Under the pieces are notes generated by a model. The model did no database searches. It saw only the letters and a list, made by a program, of their open reading frames with translations, and was not told the origin of the DNA. DNA of 64,000 bases from Pseudomonas sp. N40(2020). GTDB taxonomy: Bacteria; Pseudomonadota; Gammaproteobacteria; Pseudomonadales; Pseudomonadaceae. The DNA lies in assembly GCF_014472415.1 (NCBI RefSeq), contig NZ_JACSZV010000003.1:124001-188000 (forward strand), in the 5' to 3' direction. Of the stretch, positions 1 to 7,618 are shown piece by piece. The position numbers and the translations under genes were made by a program. Position 1 is the first letter of the stretch. The number at the start of each line of letters is the position of its first letter.

Positions 1-224
1 TCGCTGCGCTGATCACCCAAATCCGCCAAGCCAAAGTCAAAGCGGTGTTCATGGAAAACATCAAGGACGCACGACTGCTCAAACAGATCGCCGACGAGAG
101 CGGCGCCCACATCGGCGGCACGCTCTACTCGGATGCCCTCGCGGCGAGCGGCCCGGCCAGCACCTTCACCGGGCTGTTCGAATACAACCTCAACACCCTT
201 TACAACGCGCTGAGCCAACCATGA
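1..224 (+). CDS. Metal ABC transporter substrate-binding protein, 3' end
   Basis: This is the C-terminal 73 residues of a TroA/ZnuA-type periplasmic metal-binding protein, cut by the window edge. The frame reads through to YNALSQP and stop at 222-224. The segment FMENIKDARLLKQIADESGA followed by GGTLYSDAL and a GP..TF..LFEYN end is typical of cluster A-I (Zn/Mn) binding proteins, where the Asp of the SDAL segment is usually a metal ligand. The stop overlaps the next ATG by 4 bp (ATGA), so it is translationally coupled to the gamma carbonic anhydrase gene. Zinc rather than manganese is inferred from its neighbours; the sequence does not settle it. Confidence 0.8.
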   Translation, partial: AALITQIRQAKVKAVFMENIKDARLLKQIADESGAHIGGTLYSDALAASGPASTFTGLFEYNLNTLYNALSQP

Positions 225-781
225 TCCGCAAGAATCCTTCAGGCGATCTCCCCCAAATTGCCGAGTCGGCCTACGTCGATAAAACCGCGATCATCTGCGG
301 CAAAGTAGTGATTGGCGAAAACGTCTTCGTCGGTCCTTACGCAGTCATCCGCGCTGACGAAGTGGACGCTTCGGGCAACATGGAGCCGATCACCATCGGC
401 GCCAATTCGAACATCCAGGACGGCGTGGTGATCCACTCCAAATCCGGTGCGGCGGTGACCATCGGCGAGTTCAGCTCCATTGCTCACCGCTCGATCGTCC
501 ATGGCCCCTGCGTGGTCGGCGACCGGGTGTTCATCGGCTTCAACAGCGTGTTGTTCAATTGCGTGGTCGGCGACGGCTGCGTGGTGCGGCATAACTCGGT
601 GGTCGACGGTCGTGATTTGCCGGACGCGTTCTACGTGCCCTCCACTACCCGGATCGGGCCGAACACCGACCTTTCGTTATTCCCGCCGGTGAGCGTCAGC
701 GCTTCGGAGTTTTCCGAAGATGTGGCGCGCACCAACGTCGATCTGGTGCGCGGCTATAAAGCCTTGCAGAACGAGTTCTGA
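221..781 (+). CDS. Gamma-class carbonic anhydrase family protein
   Basis: A 186-residue left-handed beta-helix (hexapeptide repeat) protein of the gamma carbonic anhydrase family. Repeats of the I/V-G-x-x-x-x type run from about residue 24 to 130. The three histidines that bind the metal in this family are visible: H72 (VVIHS), H89 and H94 (SIAHRSIVHGP). Family members hydrate CO2 and can use Fe or Co instead of Zn. It overlaps the upstream transporter gene by 4 bp and lies 3 bp before a dihydroorotase gene. In other pseudomonads such a set is Zur-controlled and supplies alternatives to zinc enzymes; catalytic activity here is inferred. Confidence 0.85.
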   Translation: MIRKNPSGDLPQIAESAYVDKTAIICGKVVIGENVFVGPYAVIRADEVDASGNMEPITIGANSNIQDGVVIHSKSGAAVTIGEFSSIAHRSIVHGPCVVGDRVFIGFNSVLFNCVVGDGCVVRHNSVVDGRDLPDAFYVPSTTRIGPNTDLSLFPPVSVSASEFSEDVARTNVDLVRGYKALQNEF

Positions 782-784
782 ACC

Positions 785-2116
785 ATGAGCAGCGTACTGA
801 TCCGCAACGCCAGACTGGTCAACGAGGGGCGTGAGTTCGACGCAGATTTGCTGGTTAGCAACGGCCGCATCGTCAAGATTGCCCGCAGCATCGAAGGTGA
901 AACCGCGCGCGTGGAAATCGACGCCAAAGGCCAATGGCTGCTGCCGGGCATGATCGATGACCAGGTGCATTTTCGCGAACCCGGCGCGCCGGCCAAGGGC
1001 AGCATACATAGCGAATCCCGCGCGGCGGTCGCGGGTGGCATCACCAGTTTCATGGACATGCCCAACACCAATCCGGCGACTCTCACCCTCCAAGCGCTGG
1101 CGGATAAGAAGCGCCGTGCGGCAATCAGTTCGGTGGCCAATTACGCTTTTCACTTTGGCGTGAGCCAGGACAATCTCGACACCGTTGCCGCACTCAATCC
1201 TTGTGAAGTGGCCGGGGTCAAAGTGTTCATGGGCGCGTCTACAGGCAACATGCTGGTGGATGACCCACAGATTCTTGAACGACTGTTCGCCGAGGTACCG
1301 ACGATTCTGTTGGCACACTGCGAGCACACGCCGAGTATCGACGCCAACGCGGCCAACCTGCGTGAGCGGTTTGGTACTCATCTGCCTCCTGCGGCTCATG
1401 CACTGATTCGCAATGCCGAGGCGTGTTATCGCTCCTCCTCACTGGCCGTGGATCTGGCGAGACGTCACGGCACGCGCCTGCATGTTTTACATCTGACTAC
1501 CGCCCCTGAACTGGAACTGTTCGAGGACAAACCCCTGACGCAAAAACGCATCACTGCCGAGGTCTGCCTGCACCATTTGTTGTTCGATGATCGCGACTAC
1601 TCAAGCCTCGGCAACCTGATCAAATGCAATCCGGCGATCAAGACTCAGGCCTACCGCGATGCATTGCGTGAAGCGTTAAACAGCAATCGACTGGATGTGA
1701 TCGGCAGTGATCATGCCCCCCATACGTGGGACGAAAAGCAGCGTCCCTATGCCGAAGCGCCTTCGGGGTTGCCGTTGGTGCAGCACGCCCTGCCGGCGTT
1801 GCTGGAACTCGTGGCGGAGGGTGTGCTGCCGATCACCACGCTGGTGGCGAAGATCAGCCACCGTGTGGCGGATCTGTTTGCGATTCCGGATCGGGGTTAT
1901 CTGCGTGACGGGTATTGGGCGGATCTGGTATTGGTTAAACCAGAGATGCTGGATGTGTCGCGGCAACCGGTTCTGTCGCAGTGTGGATGGACCCCGTTTA
2001 CCGGTCGAAGCTTTCGGCATCGGGTAAGGATGACGTTGGTGTCAGGGCAGATTGCCTGGCACGAGGGCCAGGTGAATGAGGGGTGTCGGGGATTGCCGCT
2101 GCGGTTTATGCGCTGA
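785..2116 (+). CDS. pyrQ: Dihydroorotase, PyrQ-type paralogue
   Basis: A 443-residue amidohydrolase of the dihydroorotase family, which cyclises carbamoyl-aspartate in pyrimidine synthesis. Visible motifs are the metal-site strand (residues 58-67, IDDQVHFREP), a candidate carboxylated lysine K146 in GVKVFMG, H178 in LAHCEH, a VLHLTT histidine, and GSDHAPH near residue 310. The first histidine of the usual DxHxH metal motif is glutamine (Q60), a feature I recall from a distinct dihydroorotase subgroup. It ends the carbonic anhydrase operon 3 bp downstream. This fits a back-up enzyme used when zinc is scarce. The main pyrC is presumably elsewhere. Confidence 0.85.
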   Translation: MSSVLIRNARLVNEGREFDADLLVSNGRIVKIARSIEGETARVEIDAKGQWLLPGMIDDQVHFREPGAPAKGSIHSESRAAVAGGITSFMDMPNTNPATLTLQALADKKRRAAISSVANYAFHFGVSQDNLDTVAALNPCEVAGVKVFMGASTGNMLVDDPQILERLFAEVPTILLAHCEHTPSIDANAANLRERFGTHLPPAAHALIRNAEACYRSSSLAVDLARRHGTRLHVLHLTTAPELELFEDKPLTQKRITAEVCLHHLLFDDRDYSSLGNLIKCNPAIKTQAYRDALREALNSNRLDVIGSDHAPHTWDEKQRPYAEAPSGLPLVQHALPALLELVAEGVLPITTLVAKISHRVADLFAIPDRGYLRDGYWADLVLVKPEMLDVSRQPVLSQCGWTPFTGRSFRHRVRMTLVSGQIAWHEGQVNEGCRGLPLRFMR

Positions 2117-2118
2117 TG

Positions 2119-2185
2119 CCTTCGCGAGCAGGCTCGCTCACACAAGTACAGCGCACAACCAGTGGGAGCGAGGCTACTCGCGAAG
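2119..2185. repeat. REP-type inverted repeat pair
   Basis: Two inverted arms, CCTTCGCGAGCAGGCTCGCT (from 2119) and GGGAGCGAGGCTACTCGCGAAG (2164-2185), enclose a 23-bp spacer. The GCGAGCAGGCTCGC core is the common intergenic REP family of P. fluorescens. It sits just after the pyrQ stop, between convergent genes, and could form a transcript-ending or stabilising stem. Confidence 0.8.
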
Positions 2186-2188
2186 CTT

Positions 2189-2707
2189 TCAAGCTCTTGG
2201 TTTGACCGTGCCGCAATCCTGTCCCAGCCACACTGCACGGGTTTCCAGGCTGCCCTTCTGGTTGATGCCAATGGCATTGAACGTACCGTTGGCAACCGTG
2301 GTGAACTCACGATCACTGAGGAACGTCGCCACACCAGTACCCTGAGCTTTCGGGCAACTGAAGCGGAATTTCCACTGGTTACCGCTGCGCTCGGTAATCT
2401 GCTGTTTGCAGCCCGATTGTGGATCGGCCAACGGAATATCATTGGTCGCCACTTGCTGTGGAGTCAGGCAGGCGCGGATGCCCTTGCCGCCGATATTGAT
2501 GCCGTTTTTCTCCAGCGCCGCCCGTTGCTGCGGCGTCATCTGGCCTTGAAGCTGACCCAGGATCGATTGCACATCCATTGGCTGGTCATCGACTTTCACA
2601 TTACTCGACGTCATTTCCCACAACCCCGGCTGCAGCATTTGCGCCTGCGCAATCACCGGCAATGCCAAACCCAGGCCCAACGCCAAACCCAGCAGACGAA
2701 CGTTCAT
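2189..2707 (-). CDS. DUF3617 family exported protein
   Basis: A 172-residue protein beginning with a clear signal peptide (MNVRLLGLALGLGLALPVIAQA, cleavage after about residue 22). The mature part starts with LQPGLWEMTSS, the entry strand of DUF3617 proteins, and has a paired-cysteine region (C80, C100, C118 and a C near the end at GQDCG). DUF3617 proteins are small periplasmic beta-rich proteins of unknown function. It is a single gene, convergent with pyrQ across a REP element and divergent from the cardiolipin synthase gene. No ligand can be named. Confidence 0.8.
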   Translation of the reverse strand: MNVRLLGLALGLGLALPVIAQAQMLQPGLWEMTSSNVKVDDQPMDVQSILGQLQGQMTPQQRAALEKNGINIGGKGIRACLTPQQVATNDIPLADPQSGCKQQITERSGNQWKFRFSCPKAQGTGVATFLSDREFTTVANGTFNAIGINQKGSLETRAVWLGQDCGTVKPRA

Positions 2708-2840
2708 CGAGAAACTCCTGATCAGTAGTGGCCGTTAGACGTCGGCCGATTGCTTCGGTTCATGCGCCAATTAAATAGCGACATTCGCCACAGAACATGG
2801 TCTGTTAAGGCATCAAAATCTTGCGGAGCAAGGCTGCCCC

Positions 2841-4280
2841 ATGGATTATTTTGGACCGCACATTTTCGGTTATTTGATCGCCCTTATACACACCCTCGGC
2901 TTGATCGCTGCCATACATGCGGTGCTGACGGTGCGCACGGCTCAAGGCTCGATCGCCTGGGCATTGTCGCTGATCTTCATTCCTTACCTGACGCTTATTC
3001 CGTACCTGGTGTTCGGTCGCAGCACCTTCGATGGCTACATCAAGGCGCGCCGCCAGGCCAACGAGCAGATGCGCCTGGCCATTTCCGAGCTGAACTGGCG
3101 CCCGTGGGTGGAAGAAGCCCTGACCGCGCGCGCCTCGAATGCCTACGCTTCCTTGCGTGCGATGCCGAAACTGGGGCGCATGCCGTGTCTGGCGAACAAC
3201 GAAGTCCAGTTGCTGGTGAACGGCACCGAGACGTTCAACGCGATTTTCCAGGTCATCGATCAAGCGAAGGAAGCAGTGCTGATCCAGTTCTTCATCATCC
3301 ATGACGATCGCCTTGGCCAACGCCTGCGTGACTTGTTGCTGAAGAAAGCTGCCGAAGGCGTGACCATTCACCTGCTCTACGACCGTATCGGCAGCCACGC
3401 CCTGCCCCACAGTTATGTGCAGGCGCTGCGTGATGGCGGCGTCGAGGTCAAAGCGTTCGCCACGCGCAGCGGCTGGCTCAATCGCTTCCAGGTCAACTTC
3501 CGCAATCACCGCAAAATCGTCGTGGTCGATGGCGTGGTCGGGTTTGTCGGCGGGCACAACGTCGGCGATGAATACATGGGCGAGAAACCGCCGCTGGCAC
3601 CGTGGCGCGACACTCACGTAAAAGTGCGCGGCCCGGTAGTAGCGTGCATGCAGGAATCCTTTGCCGAAGACTGGTTCTGGGCCGCGCGCACGTTGCCGCC
3701 GCTGATCCTGCCGGACGAATACCCTGACGACGGCGTGCTCTGCCAATTGCTCGCCACTGGCCCTGCAGACGCCTACGAAACCTGTTCGCTGTTCTTTGTC
3801 GAAGCCATTCACGCAGCGACAGAGCGGGTGTGGATCACCAGCCCTTACTTCATTCCGGATGAAGCCGTGTTTGCGGCGTTGCGTCTGGCGGTGTTGCGCG
3901 GTGTCGATGTGCGCCTGTTGCTGCCGTCGCGCCCCGATCACCGCATCGTCTACGCCGCGTCCAGCCTATATGCCTTTGAGGCTGTGCGTGCAGGCGTGCG
4001 GGTGTTCCGTTACGAGCCTGGGTTCCTGCATCAGAAAGTGGTGTTGATCGACAGCGAGATCAGCGCGATCGGCAGCGCCAATCTGGACAATCGTTCGTTC
4101 CGGCTGAATTTCGAGGTGATGCTGCTGACCGTCGACAGCGACTTCGCCGCCAACGTGGAACACATGCTCAAACAGGATTTCGAGCAAGCCTACGAGATCG
4201 CCAAAGAAGAAAGCCGGGAGGTCCACCGCCTGCAACAAGTCGGCATGCGGATCGCCCGGCTGATCTCACCGATTCTCTAA
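2841..4280 (+). CDS. clsA: Cardiolipin synthase
   Basis: A 479-residue phospholipase-D superfamily enzyme that condenses two phosphatidylglycerol molecules to cardiolipin and glycerol at the inner membrane. Residues 8-30 and 37-58 form two membrane segments. Both catalytic HKD motifs are intact: H223/K225/D230 (HRKIVVVD, followed by GGHN) and H397/K399/D404 (HQKVVLID, followed by [10 protein letters not shown]). The length is normal for bacterial ClsA. The start follows an AAGG 8-10 bases upstream. It converges on the cfa-like gene with only 6 bp between stops, and both act on membrane lipids. Confidence 0.95.
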   Translation: MDYFGPHIFGYLIALIHTLGLIAAIHAVLTVRTAQGSIAWALSLIFIPYLTLIPYLVFGRSTFDGYIKARRQANEQMRLAISELNWRPWVEEALTARASNAYASLRAMPKLGRMPCLANNEVQLLVNGTETFNAIFQVIDQAKEAVLIQFFIIHDDRLGQRLRDLLLKKAAEGVTIHLLYDRIGSHALPHSYVQALRDGGVEVKAFATRSGWLNRFQVNFRNHRKIVVVDGVVGFVGGHNVGDEYMGEKPPLAPWRDTHVKVRGPVVACMQESFAEDWFWAARTLPPLILPDEYPDDGVLCQLLATGPADAYETCSLFFVEAIHAATERVWITSPYFIPDEAVFAALRLAVLRGVDVRLLLPSRPDHRIVYAASSLYAFEAVRAGVRVFRYEPGFLHQKVVLIDSEISAIGSANLDNRSFRLNFEVMLLTVDSDFAANVEHMLKQDFEQAYEIAKEESREVHRLQQVGMRIARLISPIL

Positions 4281-4286
4281 AAACCA

Positions 4287-5474
4287 TCAAGGATGGTAGA
4301 TATCGTCGCGTGTCCATGGCAGTTCATGGCTGCCATCGGCGTGTGCTTTCACCGCAAGGATCTGGTGCAGATTGATCCAGCCGTGCGCGAACGCGTAAGC
4401 ACAACCGGCCAAGTACAGCCGCCAGATCCGTAGCGCCTGATCGGGCACCAGTTTGCCGGCCGCTTCGAGGTTGTCCTCCAGCCGCTCACTCCAGTGATCC
4501 AGCGTACGGGCGTAATGCAGGCGCAGACTTTCGACGTCGACAATCTCCAGGCCTGCTTCGCTGATCTCGGCGGAAATCATCGACAGATGCGGCAACTCAC
4601 CGTTGGGGAATACGTATTTCTCGATGAACTCCCCGGCGCCGCGCCCGACCGGACGGCCATCGATGTGCTTGGCGGTAATCCCATGGTTCATCACCAGACC
4701 GCCCTCCTTCACCGCGCCGAACAGGGTCTTGCAGTACTCAGCCAAGTTGGCGTGGCCAACGTGTTCAAACATGCCGACGCTGACGACTTTATCGAAACGG
4801 CCGTCCTGCGGCAGATCGCGGTAGTCGAGCAATTGCAGCTCGATCTGGTCTTCCAGACCTTCGGCCTTGACGCGCTCGCGCGCCAGTTCGAGTTGTTCCT
4901 TGCTCAGTGTGATGCCGAAGACCTTGGCACCGAATTCCCGCGCAGCGTAACGCGCCAGTCCGCCCCAGCCACAACCGACATCCAGCAGATAATCGCCCGG
5001 CTGCAAACGCAGCTTGCGGCACAGATGACGGAATTTGGCTTGCTGTGCCTGTTCGAGTGACTCGCTGCCAGTCTCGAAATAGGCACAGGAATACGCCATG
5101 TCGCTGTCCAGCCAGAGCTGGTAGAACGCGTTGGACAGGTCGTAGTGGTAGGAAATGGCTTTGGCGTCGGTTTCCTTGTCGTGCAAGGTCCGCACAGGCT
5201 GATTGTCTTCGTCTTCATTGAGCAAAGCGTTGCTCAGTTCGTCGCAGACCCGGATGACCTCGCTGATCGAGCCCTCCAGTTCAAGCTTGCCTTCAACGAA
5301 CGCCGCCCCCAGGGCGTTCAGGCTTGGATGGGTGAACTGGCTGACCATCTGCGGGTCCTTGACCACGATGGTGACACTGGGCGCCGGGCCCAGATTGTAC
5401 TCGTGGCCGTCCCAGAGCCGCAGGCGAAGCGGAAGCTGCAGGTTCTGTAAGGCCGGTGGAAGTTGCACGAGCAT
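4287..5474 (-). CDS. cfa: Cyclopropane-fatty-acyl-phospholipid synthase family methyltransferase
   Basis: A 395-residue SAM-dependent enzyme related to CFA synthase, which adds a methylene bridge across cis double bonds of membrane phospholipid acyl chains. The AdoMet motif LLDVGCGWGG lies at residues 163-172, and SYHYDLSN (108-115) is the family's substrate-side motif. I chose the ATG at 5474 (MLVQLPPALQ) because GGGGGA lies at the right distance upstream; an ATG at 5519 would add 15 unlikely residues. Pseudomonads often carry two such genes, and this could be the less characterised one. It is the last minus-strand gene after the bufferin operon, with 84 bp between. Confidence 0.88.
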   Translation of the reverse strand: MLVQLPPALQNLQLPLRLRLWDGHEYNLGPAPSVTIVVKDPQMVSQFTHPSLNALGAAFVEGKLELEGSISEVIRVCDELSNALLNEDEDNQPVRTLHDKETDAKAISYHYDLSNAFYQLWLDSDMAYSCAYFETGSESLEQAQQAKFRHLCRKLRLQPGDYLLDVGCGWGGLARYAAREFGAKVFGITLSKEQLELARERVKAEGLEDQIELQLLDYRDLPQDGRFDKVVSVGMFEHVGHANLAEYCKTLFGAVKEGGLVMNHGITAKHIDGRPVGRGAGEFIEKYVFPNGELPHLSMISAEISEAGLEIVDVESLRLHYARTLDHWSERLEDNLEAAGKLVPDQALRIWRLYLAGCAYAFAHGWINLHQILAVKAHADGSHELPWTRDDIYHP

Positions 5475-5558
5475 GGAAAATCCCCCATGTTTCAGACGTC
5501 CAATCTGAGGGTAGACCATCCTGGAAAATTAGCAGGCTATCGATTTAATTAGCCTTAT

Positions 5559-6347
5559 CTATCGTTGCAGACGCTCTAGCAGGCCCTCCTGCACCCACTG
5601 TTTCAACCAGGTCACTGCCTGAAGTGGAGCGCCCTCTCCATAGATGACTGCTAACTCGGCGCACAGTTCGGCGAAACTCCAACCTTCGTTTACCAAGCCA
5701 TTCAGAGCATTGGTCTCGGCAGATTCCAGACTGCGGTAATGACAGCTCAGACCGTTGCGCCAGATCAGGTAGATCTGGGGGATTTGAAGTGGCTGGCTGG
5801 GAGGGAAATCGGTTTCTTCCTTGACTGAGCGCCACAGGGCAAAGCTATTGAACCGGCATTCCAGCCACTGAACGCAAGACGCCTGTTTGACTCGCAGCGC
5901 TGGCCATTCTTGCGCGGACAGTGTCGTCATTGTTTCGAGGGTTAACGGCTCACCCGCTGGCGCATCGAAAGCCAACGTGAATGCCCATTCGACCACTGCC
6001 ATTTCAGCCAAAGGAGCACTTTGCTCAGGCACCAGATGCTCGCGAATAAACCCTTCGAAGCCTTTGCCCAGCCAACGCAGACTGTAATGCGCAGACGGGG
6101 ATTGGCGCAGGTACGCGGTAGCGAGCGCGTCAAATTCCTCGTCGCCCATCCAGTGCCAGATGGCTGGAAAATCGTTGCGCAACACCTCCAGTAACCGCGC
6201 TAGATAGGCGTTGTGATAGATCGCCAGACCGGTGCCGACATCCAGTGTCGGCCCGCCGATCAGGCTGGTGCTCAATAGCGGATGGGCTGTTGCCCCCTCA
6301 TCCAGCAAAAACGACTCAAATGCAGATTGCCATTCTTTCAGGCGCAT
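5559..6347 (-). CDS. bufC: BufC family protein (DUF2063, HvfC-like)
   Basis: A 262-residue protein with the HvfC/BufC N-terminal domain (older name DUF2063): residues about 5-100, with GLAIYHNAYLARLLEVLRNDFPA and a YLRQSP motif. The rest is a less conserved all-alpha domain. In related systems this protein partners the DUF692 enzyme and is thought to present the precursor peptide during modification. Its start overlaps the end of bufB by 10 bp, showing translational coupling. It has no signal peptide, so the maturation complex is cytoplasmic. It ends the bufA-bufB-bufC unit. Confidence 0.85.
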   Translation of the reverse strand: MRLKEWQSAFESFLLDEGATAHPLLSTSLIGGPTLDVGTGLAIYHNAYLARLLEVLRNDFPAIWHWMGDEEFDALATAYLRQSPSAHYSLRWLGKGFEGFIREHLVPEQSAPLAEMAVVEWAFTLAFDAPAGEPLTLETMTTLSAQEWPALRVKQASCVQWLECRFNSFALWRSVKEETDFPPSQPLQIPQIYLIWRNGLSCHYRSLESAETNALNGLVNEGWSFAELCAELAVIYGEGAPLQAVTWLKQWVQEGLLERLQR

Positions 6348-7183
6348 TGCTGTCTCCCGGCCAGAACCGTGTCACCTGACTGCCGGGCTTTCTGCAGTTC
6401 ATCAAGCAACTCTTCAAAAGGCGGAAAATGATCATCACGTTCCAGCAAAGTAGCCACCGGCCCGAAGTGCTCCAATGTACGTTGATACAGCGCCCAAACG
6501 GGGTCGCTCACTGGTTGGTCATGGGTATCGATGACGTAATCGCCGTAATCGCTATGGCCCGCCAGGTGCAGTTGACGCAACTTGTCCGCCGGCAGGCTTT
6601 GAATGAATGTCCACGGATCGAAGCCGTGATTGCGTGAGCTGACGTAGACATTGTTGACGTCCAGCAGCAACTGGCAGCCGCTTTCCCGGCTCAGGGCAGC
6701 AAGAAACTCCCATTCAGTGAAATCATCTGAAGCGGCTCGGACATAGCTGGAGACGTTCTCCAGCACCAACGGACGCTGCAAAACATCCTGAACGTGGCGC
6801 ACTCGCTGGGCAATGTACTCAAGACTTTCTTGGGTGTAAGGCAGAGGCAGCAAATCGTGCAACTGATGGGCGTTGCCGCGGCTCCAGCACAAGTGATCGG
6901 AGATCCACGCCGGGTTGACCCGTTCGGCCAGTTGCTTGAGTTGTTTCAGATAGTCCGCATCTAGGGCATGCGGCCCGCCGATGGAGAGGGAAACGCCATG
7001 CATCACCAGCGGATAGCGCTCGGCGATGGCATCCAGGTAATACAGGGCTTTGCCGCCCTGCACCATGAAATTTTCGGAGACCACTTCAAACCAGTCCACG
7101 TCCGGCGACTGTTCGAGGATCTGCTGGTAATAAGCGCTACGCAATCCCAAGCCGTAGCCGAGGAAGGGAACAGAGGCGGACAT
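6338..7183 (-). CDS. bufB: MNIO/DUF692 family peptide-modifying oxidase (BufB)
   Basis: A 281-residue TIM-barrel protein of the DUF692 (MNIO) family, multinuclear non-haem iron enzymes that oxidise cysteines in ribosomally made peptides. Typical segments are GLGLRSAYY at the start, VMHGVSLSIGG, ISDHLCWS, LLLDVNNVYVSS with NHGFDP, and QLHLAGHSDY; their His, Asp and Glu residues are the expected iron ligands. I chose ATG 7183 because AGGAG lies 7 bases upstream; an ATG at 7339 would prepend 52 residues that do not fit the family. It stands between the cysteine-rich precursor bufA1 and the partner bufC. The modification, probably thiooxazole formation, is inferred from recent work on bufferins. 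Confidence 0.88.
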   Translation of the reverse strand: MSASVPFLGYGLGLRSAYYQQILEQSPDVDWFEVVSENFMVQGGKALYYLDAIAERYPLVMHGVSLSIGGPHALDADYLKQLKQLAERVNPAWISDHLCWSRGNAHQLHDLLPLPYTQESLEYIAQRVRHVQDVLQRPLVLENVSSYVRAASDDFTEWEFLAALSRESGCQLLLDVNNVYVSSRNHGFDPWTFIQSLPADKLRQLHLAGHSDYGDYVIDTHDQPVSDPVWALYQRTLEHFGPVATLLERDDHFPPFEELLDELQKARQSGDTVLAGRQQCA

Positions 7184-7206
7184 GTGCAGACTCCTGATTA
7201 AAAGTG

Positions 7207-7232
7207 GCCGCAGTGGCGTGAGCCACTGCGGC
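7207..7232 (-). terminator. Hairpin between bufA1 and bufB (possible attenuator)
   Basis: A perfect 11-bp stem, GCCGCAGTGGC and its complement, around a 4-base loop. On the transcribed minus strand it is followed by CACTTTTAATC, a weak T run. It lies between the bufA1 stop and the bufB ribosome-binding site. It could end part of the transcripts or protect the bufA1 mRNA end, so that precursor exceeds enzyme. Confidence 0.6.
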
Positions 7233-7248
7233 GGCACTTGCCGGCCAG

Positions 7249-7500
7249 TTATTCGCCGACCTTGCCACCTGCTTTTTCGCAAGCCGCTTGAGTCATGGCT
7301 TTGAAACCGTGGCCTTTGCAGGAGCCCAAGCCTTTGCAAGCGTGGTCTTTGGTTTTGCAGTCGTTCTGGCCTTTGCAGGCAGTCACGCCGTAGCAGTGAA
7401 CGTTGGCATCAGCGGCCATCGCGTTGGTTGCGACACCGGCAAACAGGGTAGCGGCAGCCAAAGCGAGAGCGGCACCAGCAGCAGCGGTCTTGATAGTCAT
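7249..7500 (-). CDS. bufA1: BufA1 family bufferin precursor (DUF2282)
   Basis: An 83-residue peptide with a Sec-type signal (MTIKTAAAGAALALAAATLF to AMA, cleavage near residue 29) and a short cysteine-rich mature part. Six cysteines occur in CYGV, ACKG, DCKT, ACKG, SCKG and AACEK contexts, and repeats of CKG are typical of BufA1 (old name DUF2282). In characterised bufferins, cysteines are converted to thiooxazoles by BufB with BufC, and the exported peptide binds copper. The gene is first in a bufA1-bufB-bufC unit. No DoxX-type bufD and no sigma/anti-sigma pair is seen beside it, which some bufferin operons have. Confidence 0.88.
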   Translation of the reverse strand: MTIKTAAAGAALALAAATLFAGVATNAMAADANVHCYGVTACKGQNDCKTKDHACKGLGSCKGHGFKAMTQAACEKAGGKVGE

Positions 7501-7618
7501 TTTTCTTATCCTCGGTAATCGTCAGGTGTGTCGGCTGGACGGTGTGTTCAGTCACGACATAGCACTAGAGAGAGCGGTCCCGACGGCGTTACAGAGGTGT
7601 CAGAAAAAATATTCAGAT

